Positions 18,173 to 29,837 of a stretch of DNA of 64,000 nucleotides are shown here, in pieces. The position numbers and the translations under genes are program-made. This stretch comes from Lachnospiraceae bacterium (GTDB lineage Bacteria > Bacillota > Clostridia > Lachnospirales > Lachnospiraceae): contig CAADSM010000030.1 in assembly GCA_900751785.1 (NCBI GenBank), forward strand, positions 1 to 64,000, read 5' to 3'. Below the pieces are notes generated by a model that had not been told where the DNA came from, ran no database searches, and worked only from the letters and a program-made list of their open reading frames with translations. Within the stretch, counting starts at the first letter, position 1; every line of letters starts with the position of its first letter.

Positions 18173-19543
18173 ATGAACATTGTAGAACAAAACTGGGAAC
18201 AGATACTTAATAAGATGAAGCTGGAATACTGCTCATCCAATATTTCATATAATACCTGGATCGCGCCGCTCACCGTTTATGAGGTGAAGGATAATACCGT
18301 GTATATCCTTGTCAAGCTGCGGGCAAGCCTTGAGCATATCGAGGAAAAATATCTGCTTCCTTTTAAGGTCTGCATTGCAGAGGTGACGGGGATCGAGTAC
18401 GAGGTTGCATTTGTTACGGACAATCAGACCGTCATCCAGGAAAAGAAAGAGAACACAGTGAGAAGGAACCGGGTCAACGCCATCTATGAAAAGGCAAACC
18501 TGAATCCGAAATATACATTTGACACCTTCGTTGTCGGCAGCAATAACAATTTCGCCCACGCCGCGTCGCTTGCGGTCGCGGAATCTCCGGGTGAGATCTA
18601 CAATCCGCTGTTCATCTACGGAGGCGTAGGGCTTGGAAAAACCCATCTTATGCATTCCATCGCCCACTTTATACTTGAGAACGATCCTTCTAAAAAGGTG
18701 TTATACGTCACCAGCGAGACATTCACGAATGAACTGATCGATGCTCTGAAGGTAGGTAAGAACGGGAACGAGCTTGCCATGACGACCTTCCGAGAGAAGT
18801 ACAGGAACAATGACGTACTTCTGATCGACGATATCCAGTTTATTATAGGTAAGGAGAGTACACAGGAAGAGTTCTTCCATACCTTCAACCATCTGCATGT
18901 ATCAGGAAAACAGATCATCATCTCCAGTGATAAGCCGCCGAAGGATATCGAAACCCTTGAGGCCCGCTTAAGGACCCGCTTCGAGTGGGGACTGATCGCA
19001 GACATCTCTTCTCCGGACTATGAGACAAGGATGGCGATCCTCCGCAAGAAGGAAGAGCTGGACGGTCTTGAGAGATACCATATCCCGGATGAGGTCATGC
19101 AGTATATTGCCAATAATATCAAGTCCAACATCCGTGAGCTTGAAGGATCTCTCAATAAGCTGATCGCACTCTCAAACCTTGAGAACAAGCCGATCGACAT
19201 TCCTCTGGCAGCGGAAGCCCTGAAGGACATGATATCTCCGGACAACACAAGAGTCATCACTCCTGAGCTGATCATGGACGTCGTATCAGAACACTTTAAC
19301 GTGCCTGTGGCAGAACTGAAAGGAAAGAAGAGGAATGCAGAGATCGTCCTCCCGCGCCAGATCGTCATGTATCTGTGCCGCAATATGACGGATACCCCTC
19401 TGAAATCCATCGGCGTACTGCTCGGAGGAAAGGACCACGCCTCGATCAGCCACGGTGTCAAGAAGATCGAGAATGATCTGAAGACAGATGAGGCGCTCAA
19501 TAATACTGTCAATATAATAAAGAAGAAGATCAATCCGGTCTGA
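18173..19543 (+). CDS. dnaA: Chromosomal replication initiator DnaA
   Basis: An AAA+ ATPase that binds DnaA boxes and melts the origin. The 456 residues show domain I (1 to about 85), a short linker, the AAA+ core with Walker A GGVGLGKT at 150-157 and Walker B LLIDDIQF near 216-223, and C-terminal DNA-binding domain IV with the signature GGKDHASISHG. It is flanked on both sides by DnaA-box clusters and followed by dnaN. Confidence 0.98.
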   Translation: MNIVEQNWEQILNKMKLEYCSSNISYNTWIAPLTVYEVKDNTVYILVKLRASLEHIEEKYLLPFKVCIAEVTGIEYEVAFVTDNQTVIQEKKENTVRRNRVNAIYEKANLNPKYTFDTFVVGSNNNFAHAASLAVAESPGEIYNPLFIYGGVGLGKTHLMHSIAHFILENDPSKKVLYVTSETFTNELIDALKVGKNGNELAMTTFREKYRNNDVLLIDDIQFIIGKESTQEEFFHTFNHLHVSGKQIIISSDKPPKDIETLEARLRTRFEWGLIADISSPDYETRMAILRKKEELDGLERYHIPDEVMQYIANNIKSNIRELEGSLNKLIALSNLENKPIDIPLAAEALKDMISPDNTRVITPELIMDVVSEHFNVPVAELKGKKRNAEIVLPRQIVMYLCRNMTDTPLKSIGVLLGGKDHASISHGVKKIENDLKTDEALNNTVNIIKKKINPV

Positions 19544-19866
19544 GGATCTTAAGGTGTTAATATCTTCTCAGAATGTTGATAACTATGTAGAAACATTGTG
19601 GATTGTACTGTGAAAACTATGGGGATAATTAAAATCGGATTTTTGCTCCATTTTTATCCCCACGCTTTCAACAGGCTGCCTTCACACAATCTACAGAGTT
19701 ATCACAACGGACAAACCCTTATTTTTCAAGGGCTGGAGGCACTTATGAACATATCCACAGCCCCTAATAATAAGACTACGGAATTGTTTTTATATATTTA
19801 TTCATAAAAGGCCCCGCCGGAAGTTTTTTCACACACACGGGACAGAGCGAAAGGAGTTATCTTCAA
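19544..19866. other. oriC: Origin of replication, dnaA-dnaN segment
   Basis: A 320-bp interval with a looser DnaA-box cluster: TGTTGATAA (19574-19582), TGGGGATAA (19620-19628), TTATCCCCA (19654-19662) and ATATCCACA (19751-19759), each one base off consensus. Two box clusters flanking dnaA resemble the bipartite origin known in Bacillus and other Firmicutes. No gene or clear terminator is seen here. Confidence 0.65.
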
Positions 19867-20976
19867 ATGAAAATTGTTTGTACTAAATCAAACCTGGCAA
19901 AAGGAGTAAGCATCGTATCCAAGGCAGTACCTTCTAAGACGACAATGCCGATCCTTGAATGTATATTGATCGATGCGTCTACCGATGTCGTAAAGCTGAC
20001 AGCCAATGATATGGAACTCGGGATCGAGACGACGATCGACGGAACGATCGAAGAGCGCGGCATCATCGCTCTGAACGCCAGGATCTTTTCAGAGATCGTA
20101 AGAAAACTTCCAGACAGCGATGTTGTCATAGAGACAGAGAATGACAGCCAGGTCATGATCACATGCGAGAAGGCGAAGTTCAATATCGCTGCACAGTCAG
20201 GGGACGACTTCTCCTATCTGCCTATCATAGAGAAGGACGACTTTATCACAGTATCGGAATTTACGCTGAAAGAAGTGATCCGTCAGACGATCTTCTCGAT
20301 CGCTGACAATGATACAAACAAGATGATGACAGGAGAGCTCTTTGAGATCGACGACAACGTGCTGAAGGTAGTCTCTCTTGACGGACACAGGATCTCGATC
20401 AGAAAGATCGAGCTGAAGGATTCCTATCAGCCGAAGAAGGTGATCGTTCCAGGCAAGACTCTCCAGGAGATCAGCAAGATCATCGGCGGAGAGGCAGAAG
20501 CAGAAGTCGATATCTCATTTACGAAAAATCATATTGTATTTGAATTTGACAGGACCGTTGTCGTGTCACGGCTGATCGAGGGAGAATATTTTCGGATCGA
20601 TCAGATGCTCTCAAGCGATTATGAGACAAAGGTGCGGATCAACAAGAGAGAGCTTCTGAACTGTATCGACAGAGCGACACTCCTGATCAAAGAAGGAGAC
20701 AAGAAGCCGATCATCATCGATATCAGAGACGAATCAATGGAGCTGAAGATCAAATCACAGTTCGGATCCATGGATGAGGTCATCCTTTGCACGAAGGAAG
20801 GCAAGGATCTTCTGATCGGTTTCAACCCGAAGTTCCTCATCGACGCGCTCAGAGTCATTGACGATGAGGAAGTAGATCTCTATTTCATGAACGCAAAGGC
20901 TCCGTGCTTTATCAAGGACGAGACACAGAGCTATATCTACCTGATCCTTCCGGTCAATTTTAATGCGGCGGTCTAG
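19867..20976 (+). CDS. dnaN: DNA polymerase III sliding clamp (beta subunit)
   Basis: A ring-shaped processivity factor for DNA polymerase III. The 369 residues open with MKIVCTKSNLAKGVSIVSKAV and end in the conserved YLILPVNFN-type tail (YLILPVNFNAAV). The three-fold repeated clamp domain fits the normal length. ATG 19867 follows AAAGGAG. It overlaps none of its neighbours but is closely followed by the yaaA-like gene. Confidence 0.98.
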   Translation: MKIVCTKSNLAKGVSIVSKAVPSKTTMPILECILIDASTDVVKLTANDMELGIETTIDGTIEERGIIALNARIFSEIVRKLPDSDVVIETENDSQVMITCEKAKFNIAAQSGDDFSYLPIIEKDDFITVSEFTLKEVIRQTIFSIADNDTNKMMTGELFEIDDNVLKVVSLDGHRISIRKIELKDSYQPKKVIVPGKTLQEISKIIGGEAEAEVDISFTKNHIVFEFDRTVVVSRLIEGEYFRIDQMLSSDYETKVRINKRELLNCIDRATLLIKEGDKKPIIIDIRDESMELKIKSQFGSMDEVILCTKEGKDLLIGFNPKFLIDALRVIDDEEVDLYFMNAKAPCFIKDETQSYIYLILPVNFNAAV

Positions 20977-21007
20977 GATTCAGAATACACAGGGAGGAAA
21001 TGGGAGA

Positions 21008-21232
21008 ATGGAAATATTCAGACTGCGGCCTGATGATGAGTTTATCAAGCTGGGACAGCTGCTGAAAGCTGCGGGAGCTGCGGAGAGCGGCGTTGATGCA
21101 AAGGAGATGATCCAGGACGGGATTGTCTTGGTCAACGGTGAGACTGAGACGCGCAGAGGAAGAAAGCTCTACGCGGGAGACGTGGCTTCATGCGATGGCA
21201 GGGAAATAAAAATTGAAAAAGAACAGGAATAA
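21008..21232 (+). CDS. yaaA: S4-domain RNA-binding protein YaaA
   Basis: A 74-residue S4 protein (MEIFRLRPDDEFIKLGQLLKAAG, then GIVLVNGETETRRGRKL). YaaA-type proteins sit between dnaN and recF across Firmicutes and have been connected with ribosome assembly. The ATG at 21008 has GGAGG upstream; the open frame starting earlier overlaps dnaN and is not homologous. It ends 27 bp before recF. Confidence 0.9.
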   Translation: MEIFRLRPDDEFIKLGQLLKAAGAAESGVDAKEMIQDGIVLVNGETETRRGRKLYAGDVASCDGREIKIEKEQE

Positions 21233-21259
21233 GAGTAGAATAGTGACAATGGAAAAAGT

Positions 21260-24297
<3,038 letters not shown>

Positions 24298-24326
24298 CAC
24301 TTTACCAGCGACTGGATTTAGGGAGT

Positions 24327-24545
24327 CGTGAGGCAGAAATCGAGTTTACTCGAATTTCTGTCTCACGAATATCATGAGGGTTGGCATTGGAAATGCCAAC
24401 CCAGCCCTGGAAATCGCAGATTCTCAGGGCTGGATCCCGGAGCGGAAGCGGCCAAAAAGGCGAGAAAATCGAAGATTTTAGAGCCTGATTCCGGAGCGGA
24501 CCCTAGGCAGAAAATCAAAATTTTCAGAGCCCGAGCCAGTGCAGA
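24327..24545. repeat. Hairpin and tandem-repeat array between gyrB and gyrA
   Basis: Successive stems are: CGTGAG...CTCACG (24327-24367; about 19 bp with one bulge), GGGTTGGCATT/AATGCCAACCC (24378-24402) and CCAGCCCTG/CAGGGCTGG (24401-24433), then two A/T-centred hairpins (AAAATC-GAA-GATTTT near 24465; GAAAAT-CAAA-ATTTTC near 24511). The last three belong to about 50-bp imperfect tandem copies sharing a GAAAATC-like core, AGAGCC and CCGGAGCGGA (24437-24446 and 24491-24500). No open frame or known RNA family is recognised. Confidence 0.75.
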
Positions 24546-24572
24546 AGCAGCGAAAAATAAAGGAGATAACCA

Positions 24573-27071
24573 ATGGAAGATAATATTTTTGATAAAGTCC
24601 ATGAAGTAGACCTGAAAAAGACGATGGAGACCTCCTACATCGACTACGCCATGAGCGTTATCGCTTCCCGTGCCCTCCCGGATGTGAGGGACGGTCTGAA
24701 GCCGGTACAGAGAAGGATCCTTTACTCGATGATCGAACTGAACAACGGTCCCGACAAACCGCATCGTAAATGTGCGCGTATCGTCGGTGATACGATGGGT
24801 AAATATCATCCCCACGGAGACAGCTCCATCTACGGAGCGCTCGTCAATCTTGCCCAGGAGTGGTCCACAAGATATCCCCTCGTGGACGGACATGGAAACT
24901 TCGGTTCCGTGGACGGCGACGGCGCTGCGGCAATGCGTTATACTGAGGCACGCCTGAGCAAAATCTCCATGGAGATGACAGCAGACATCAACAAAGACAC
25001 GGTTGATTTTTCACCTAACTTTGACGAGACGGAGAAGGAACCGGATGTACTTCCGGCAAGGTTCCCGAATCTCCTTGTGAACGGAACCTCAGGTATTGCG
25101 GTAGGTATGGCGACGAATATCCCGCCGCATAACCTGAAAGAAGTCATTGCCGCTGTCGTACAGATCATTGACGATCAGATCGCGGATAAAGAAGAGACGA
25201 CCATTGAGGAAATCCTGAAGATCATCAAGGGACCGGATTTCCCAACAGGTGCAGATATACTCGGAACAAGAGGAATCGAGGAAGCATACAGGACAGGACG
25301 TGGCAAGATCAGGGTCCGCGCGATCACGAATATCGAGCCGATGAACAACGGCAAGAACAGGATCATCGTGACAGAGCTTCCGTATATGGTGAATAAAGCA
25401 AGGCTGATCGAGAAGATCGCTGAGCTTGTGAGAGATAAGCGGATCGACGGTATCACTGATCTGAGTGACCAGTCGAGCAGAGAGGGCATGAGGATCTGCA
25501 TCGAGCTGCGGCGCGACGTGAATCCGAATGTCATCCTGAATCAGTTATATAAGCATACGCAGCTCCAGGATACGTTCGGCGTGATCATGCTGGCGCTTGT
25601 GAATAATCAGCCCAAGGTAATGAATCTCCTTGAGATGCTGCAGTATTACCTGAAGCATCAGGAGGACGTCGTTACCAGAAGGACAAAATATGACCTCAAC
25701 AAAGCGGAAGAGAGAGCACATATACTGGAAGGACTGCTCATCGCTCTCGACAATATAGATGAAGTGATCCGGATCATCCGCGCGTCCAAGACAGTACAGA
25801 GTGCAAAGGCAGAATTGATGGAGCGTTTCGGGCTCACTGAAGTGCAGGCTCAGGCGATCGTCGACATGCGTCTCCGTGCTCTGACAGGTCTGGAAAGAGA
25901 GAAGATCGAGAACGAGTATGCAGAACTTGAGAAGAAGATCAATGAATTGAAGGCGATCCTCGCAGACCGCAAGCTCCTTCTCGGTGTGATCAAAAAAGAA
26001 ATCCTTATCATTTCCGAAAAATACGGAGATGAGAGAAGAACACGCATCGGCTATGATGAGTTTGATATATCCATGGAGGATCTGATCCCGAGAGAAAACG
26101 TGGTGATCACGGTAACGAATATGGGATATATCAAGAGAATGAGCATGGATACCTTCAAGAGCCAGAACAGAGGCGGCAAGGGAATCAAGGGAATGCAGAC
26201 TCTTGAGGATGACTTTATCAGAGAACTGTTCATCACGACGAGTCATCACTATATCATGTTCTTTACGAACAAAGGCCGTGTGTACAGGCTGAAAGCCTAT
26301 GAGATACCGGAGGCCGGAAGAACGGCGAGAGGAACGGCGATCATCAATCTCCTGCAGCTTATGCCGGAGGAAAAAATCACTGCGACGATCCCGATCTATG
26401 AATATGAGGAAGGCAAGTATCTGTTCATGGCAACGCAGAAAGGTCTTGTGAAGAAAACTCCGATCGGCGAATATGCGAATGTCAGAAAGAACGGTCTTGC
26501 AGCTATCGTGCTCAGAGAAGACGATCTTCTCATCAACGTGAAGGTGACAGACAATGAGCAGGATGTACTTCTTGTCACAAAGTACGGACAGTGTATCAGG
26601 TTCAGCGAACAGGATGTGCGTTCGACAGGAAGAGTTTCCATGGGCGTGCGGGGAATGAACTTGAGCGACGGCGATGAAGTGATAGGAATGCAGGTCAGCC
26701 GCCAGGGCAAGGACATGCTCATCGTATCTGAAAAGGGTATGGGCAAGCGTACCTCAATGGATGAGTTCACAAGGCAGAACAGAGGCGGCAAGGGAGTCAA
26801 GTGCTATAAGATCACGGAAAAGACAGGCAATGTCGTCGGAATGAAAGCGGTGGACGAAGACAGCGAGATCATGATCATCAATACCGAGGGAATTATCATC
26901 CGCATGAAGTGCTCCGATATTTCTGTATACGGAAGGATCACTTCGGGTGTGAAGCTGATCAACCTGCCTGAGAGCGACAAGGTGGCAAGCGTTGCCAAAG
27001 TCAGAAAAGCTTCTGCGGAGATTGACGGAGAGCAGGTCGAGATTTCCGAGGAAGAAGGAGAAGAAGAATAA
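24573..27071 (+). CDS. gyrA: DNA gyrase subunit A
   Basis: The DNA cleavage and wrapping subunit. In 832 residues the winged-helix/tower core includes the catalytic Tyr at 123 ([11 protein letters not shown]), followed by a six-bladed C-terminal domain with the GyrA box as QNRGGKG (near residue 531) and a second similar motif near 736. In the quinolone region the sequence is [10 protein letters not shown], so the position equivalent to E. coli Asp87 is Gly. The C-terminus is acidic (EEEGEEE). ATG 24573 follows AAAGGAG. Confidence 0.98.
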   Translation: MEDNIFDKVHEVDLKKTMETSYIDYAMSVIASRALPDVRDGLKPVQRRILYSMIELNNGPDKPHRKCARIVGDTMGKYHPHGDSSIYGALVNLAQEWSTRYPLVDGHGNFGSVDGDGAAAMRYTEARLSKISMEMTADINKDTVDFSPNFDETEKEPDVLPARFPNLLVNGTSGIAVGMATNIPPHNLKEVIAAVVQIIDDQIADKEETTIEEILKIIKGPDFPTGADILGTRGIEEAYRTGRGKIRVRAITNIEPMNNGKNRIIVTELPYMVNKARLIEKIAELVRDKRIDGITDLSDQSSREGMRICIELRRDVNPNVILNQLYKHTQLQDTFGVIMLALVNNQPKVMNLLEMLQYYLKHQEDVVTRRTKYDLNKAEERAHILEGLLIALDNIDEVIRIIRASKTVQSAKAELMERFGLTEVQAQAIVDMRLRALTGLEREKIENEYAELEKKINELKAILADRKLLLGVIKKEILIISEKYGDERRTRIGYDEFDISMEDLIPRENVVITVTNMGYIKRMSMDTFKSQNRGGKGIKGMQTLEDDFIRELFITTSHHYIMFFTNKGRVYRLKAYEIPEAGRTARGTAIINLLQLMPEEKITATIPIYEYEEGKYLFMATQKGLVKKTPIGEYANVRKNGLAAIVLREDDLLINVKVTDNEQDVLLVTKYGQCIRFSEQDVRSTGRVSMGVRGMNLSDGDEVIGMQVSRQGKDMLIVSEKGMGKRTSMDEFTRQNRGGKGVKCYKITEKTGNVVGMKAVDEDSEIMIINTEGIIIRMKCSDISVYGRITSGVKLINLPESDKVASVAKVRKASAEIDGEQVEISEEEGEEE

Positions 27072-27092
27072 GACCATAATGTGAAAGAATAT

Positions 27093-27131
27093 AAAAAAGC
27101 GGGACTGTCCTGGTGACAGTCCCGCTTTTTT
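27093..27131 (+). terminator. Terminator after gyrA
   Basis: An 11-bp perfect stem GCGGGACTGTC/GACAGTCCCGC (27099-27125) flanked by A6 and T6. It is strong and potentially bidirectional. Confidence 0.95.
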
Positions 27132-27174
27132 ATCGAAAAATAATATTGATTTATCGAAAAACAATAAAAATATA

Positions 27175-27203
27175 TTGACAATTGATATTATGCTTCATAT
27201 AAT
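27175..27203 (+). promoter_or_regulatory. Consensus promoter of the DUF2975-HTH-DUF4173 module
   Basis: TTGACA (27175-27180), 17 bp, TATAAT (27198-27203): a perfect SigA consensus, about 78 bp before the first gene. Confidence 0.85.
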
Positions 27204-27280
27204 GCAATCAGAAAGACAATGAAAAATCCAGATGTTGCAGCTCACTGTAACATCCATACAATCTGAAAGGAGCAGACAGT

Positions 27281-27733
27281 ATGAGACAGAGCAGGTTTAT
27301 TTCTTTTACAAAGTATTTTCTCGATTTTATGTTTTTCGCAGGGATCCTTGTGGAGGTATCCCTCCCGTTTACATTGAAGCTGCTGGGAAAATATTATTCA
27401 CCGGAACTGAAAGCACAGTACTGGCCGATGCTGATCATTTTCGGATTATCCGGGATCTGCGGGCTGGTTATCGTATTTCAGCTCAGAAAAATGATGAAAA
27501 CTGTGGTAAAAAGGGAATGTTTTGTGGATAACAATACGAGAAGCCTGAGCACGATGGGGAAAGTCAGCTTTGTGATCACAGTGCTTTTTGCAGTCAAGTG
27601 TGTAATGCTTCCGACGCCTGCGTCGTTTATCATCGTATTGACATTCTTTATTGCAGGAATGTTCAGCCATGTACTGAGTCTTGTATTTGAAGAGGCAGTG
27701 CGTTTTAAAGAAGAAAATGATCTGACAATATAG
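27281..27733 (+). CDS. DUF2975 family membrane protein
   Basis: A 150-residue protein with four hydrophobic segments (about 12-35, 45-65, 93-113 and 115-135), matching the DUF2975 layout; function unknown. It begins MRQSRFISFTKYFLDFMFF with GAAAGGAG upstream. It is followed after 6 bp by a small Cro/C1-type regulator, the usual partner of this family, so a small membrane-sensor/regulator unit is likely. It contains a chance-looking exact DnaA box near 27522. Confidence 0.75.
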   Translation: MRQSRFISFTKYFLDFMFFAGILVEVSLPFTLKLLGKYYSPELKAQYWPMLIIFGLSGICGLVIVFQLRKMMKTVVKRECFVDNNTRSLSTMGKVSFVITVLFAVKCVMLPTPASFIIVLTFFIAGMFSHVLSLVFEEAVRFKEENDLTI

Positions 27734-27739
27734 GGAGGC

Positions 27740-27964
27740 ATGAAAATGGCTATAATCGTGAATCTTGATGTTATGATGGCGAAGAGGAAGATGAGTGTGA
27801 CAGAGCTGGCGAATAAGGTTGATATTACTATGGCCAATCTCTCTATCCTGAAGAACAATAAAGCGAAGGCCGTAAGATTTACAACGCTTGACGCAATCTG
27901 CAGGGCTCTGGAATGTCAGCCGGGAGATATCCTGGAATATGTGGAGGATGATGAGGATGAATGA
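27740..27964 (+). CDS. Small XRE/Cro-type transcriptional regulator (YozG-like)
   Basis: A 74-residue helix-turn-helix protein: MAIIVNLDVMMAKRKMSVTELANKV, a recognition region ITMANLSILKNNKAKAVRFTTL and CRALECQPGDILEYVEDDE. This is the compact YozG-like form without a sensor domain. It overlaps the next gene by 8 bp and directly follows the DUF2975 gene, so it probably regulates this operon. Confidence 0.9.
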   Translation: MKMAIIVNLDVMMAKRKMSVTELANKVDITMANLSILKNNKAKAVRFTTLDAICRALECQPGDILEYVEDDEDE

Positions 27965-29453
27965 TGTTTATTTGAGGAGAATGAAGGAAGATGAGCTGTG
28001 GTTCCTTAAGATGAGCCTCATGTTCGGGCTTGTGTTTACATTCTGCATATACAGAAATATTTCGGGGATCATGTTTACGGTCCTGGCCGCGGGACTGATC
28101 CTATTTGCTGTTAAGTTCCTGAGAAGGGCGGGAGTCAGGGTGAGAAAGGATTCGGTCTGGTACTTTATCGGGATCCTTCTTCTTGGCATATCAGTCTGTC
28201 TTACGACAAACGGATTCTTCCACTTTTTCAACTGCGTGGGGATCCTGCTTCTGTTCATGGCAGGGATGGTCCACCAGTTCTATGACGACAGAGAGTGGGG
28301 ATTTGCAGAGTATGTGAAAAAGTTTTTCATCCTTGTGGGAACATGTATCGCTTCGATCGGGGAGCCGTTTAAAGTAAAGATACGGAAAAAATCAGCTGAT
28401 GGCCAGGAGAAAAAGACGGTAAACAGGAATGTCCGGGCAGTTGCAGCGGGGATCGGGGCCGCAGTACTTTTCCTCATTGTGGTGATGCCGCTGCTCATCA
28501 TGTCGGATAAGATTTTTTCAGAGTTCTTTTACCGGTTATTTGGTTATTTTGATCTGAGTTATCTTGTTGAAAATGTGGATATTGAGAATATTGTGGGGAT
28601 AACTATTACCTTTTTCATCGGGACGGTGGGTATCTATGCATTCTTTTCCGCGGTGTTCCGGATGAATCTCCAGGGAAAGGAAGAGATAAGGAGAGGAAAT
28701 GTCAATCCGGTGACAGGCATCACATTTACAGCAATTCTTGCCGTGATCTATGTGTTTTACTCCATGATACAGATCTTCTGTCTGTTCCTTAGGCTGGGGA
28801 GCGGACTGCCGGACGGAATGACTTATTCACAGTATGCACATGAGGGATTCTGGCAGCTTTTGTTTGTGAGTGTCATCAATTTTGCAGCTGTCCTGATCTG
28901 TATGCAGGTGTTCGGGGATAACAGGATGCTGAAGATCCTTCTCTGCGTCATATCAGTCTGCACATGTGTGATGATCCTGTCGGCGGCTTACCGTATGATG
29001 CTCTATGTAGGGGAATACAACCTGACCTTTCTGAGAGTTCTTGTGCTGTGGTTCCTGGCTGTCCTCATGCTGATCTTTTTCGGAGTCATATACAGTATCT
29101 TCCGCCGGAGGTTCAGGCTGTTTAAATATATTATGCTGATCGTGTCGGTGATGTATATCGGATTTTCTTTCAGCCATGTGGACCGGATCATCGCAGGATA
29201 TAATATTTCAAATACAGAGAGCATGAACAGTGAAGATGTCTATTATCTGATGTATGGTCTCTCCGCGGACGCAGCGCCGGAGATTGCCCAAATGAGTGTG
29301 GGTGAGCTGAAAGAGCTTGGAGTACTGCAGGATGTGGACAATTATTTTTACAGGATCCGGGAGGATTACGGAGATATGAATGCGCGGATCTGGAATTTCT
29401 CTGGAAGTGCAGCACTGGATGCGGCGGAAAAATGGCAGGAGAAGACGGAATAA
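27957..29453 (+). CDS. DUF4173-like multi-pass membrane protein
   Basis: Taking ATG 27957 (inside the end of the regulator gene) gives 498 residues with about a dozen hydrophobic segments and a soluble tail (about 410-498). The overall look matches the DUF4173/DUF4153 membrane families with no known activity. GAGGATGA upstream can act as the ribosome binding site. Translational coupling to the HTH gene is suggested by the overlap. Confidence 0.65.
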   Translation: MNDVYLRRMKEDELWFLKMSLMFGLVFTFCIYRNISGIMFTVLAAGLILFAVKFLRRAGVRVRKDSVWYFIGILLLGISVCLTTNGFFHFFNCVGILLLFMAGMVHQFYDDREWGFAEYVKKFFILVGTCIASIGEPFKVKIRKKSADGQEKKTVNRNVRAVAAGIGAAVLFLIVVMPLLIMSDKIFSEFFYRLFGYFDLSYLVENVDIENIVGITITFFIGTVGIYAFFSAVFRMNLQGKEEIRRGNVNPVTGITFTAILAVIYVFYSMIQIFCLFLRLGSGLPDGMTYSQYAHEGFWQLLFVSVINFAAVLICMQVFGDNRMLKILLCVISVCTCVMILSAAYRMMLYVGEYNLTFLRVLVLWFLAVLMLIFFGVIYSIFRRRFRLFKYIMLIVSVMYIGFSFSHVDRIIAGYNISNTESMNSEDVYYLMYGLSADAAPEIAQMSVGELKELGVLQDVDNYFYRIREDYGDMNARIWNFSGSAALDAAEKWQEKTE

Positions 29454-29507
29454 ACGGCATGACGGAAGAATAGAATAGAGTAGAGCAAGAGAAGGGAAGC
29501 ATGGAGA

Positions 29508-29717
29508 ATGGAAAATAAGTTCACGTCTGCGGTTATCAATTTTTTTATAAGGGCGATAGTCGGGATGGCGCTGATCTTTTTTATAAATCAGTTCGTGCTT
29601 CCCTCTGATTCTTCAATTAATGTGGGTCTGAACGCTGTCTCCTTTTTGACATCGGGAAGCCTTGGGATTCCTGGGGTCTGCCTGCTCTACGGGATCATGT
29701 GCTACAATATTTTGTGA
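29508..29717 (+). CDS. BofA-family protein (pro-sigma-K processing inhibitor)
   Basis: A 69-residue protein with two membrane segments and the BofA hallmark VGLNAVSFLTSGSLGIPGVC. In Bacillus BofA restrains SpoIVFB, the protease that activates SigK during sporulation. Its presence suggests a sporulating lineage or ancestry; no SpoIVFA/FB genes are nearby. Confidence 0.85.
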   Translation: MENKFTSAVINFFIRAIVGMALIFFINQFVLPSDSSINVGLNAVSFLTSGSLGIPGVCLLYGIMCYNIL

Positions 29718-29754
29718 CTATTTTACAAAAAGGATTTTTTTCAAATTTCAGGCT

Positions 29755-29783
29755 GGACAAACGAAAATGGTCTGGTTATAATG
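29755..29783 (+). promoter_or_regulatory. Promoter of the Tad pilus operon
   Basis: TGGACA (29755-29760), 17 bp, TATAAT (29778-29783). A 5'-UTR hairpin CAGCAGA/TCTGCTG follows at about 29794-29813, then GGGGGAGG before the first gene. Confidence 0.75.
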
Positions 29784-29837
29784 CGTCTTACACAGCAGAG
29801 CTTCATCTGCTGAAGCATCCGTCTTCGGGGGAGGACG

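Noticed and set aside
19699..19707. TTATCACAA as a DnaA box in the dnaA-dnaN spacer
   Set aside because: Three mismatches from the consensus core; too weak to count.
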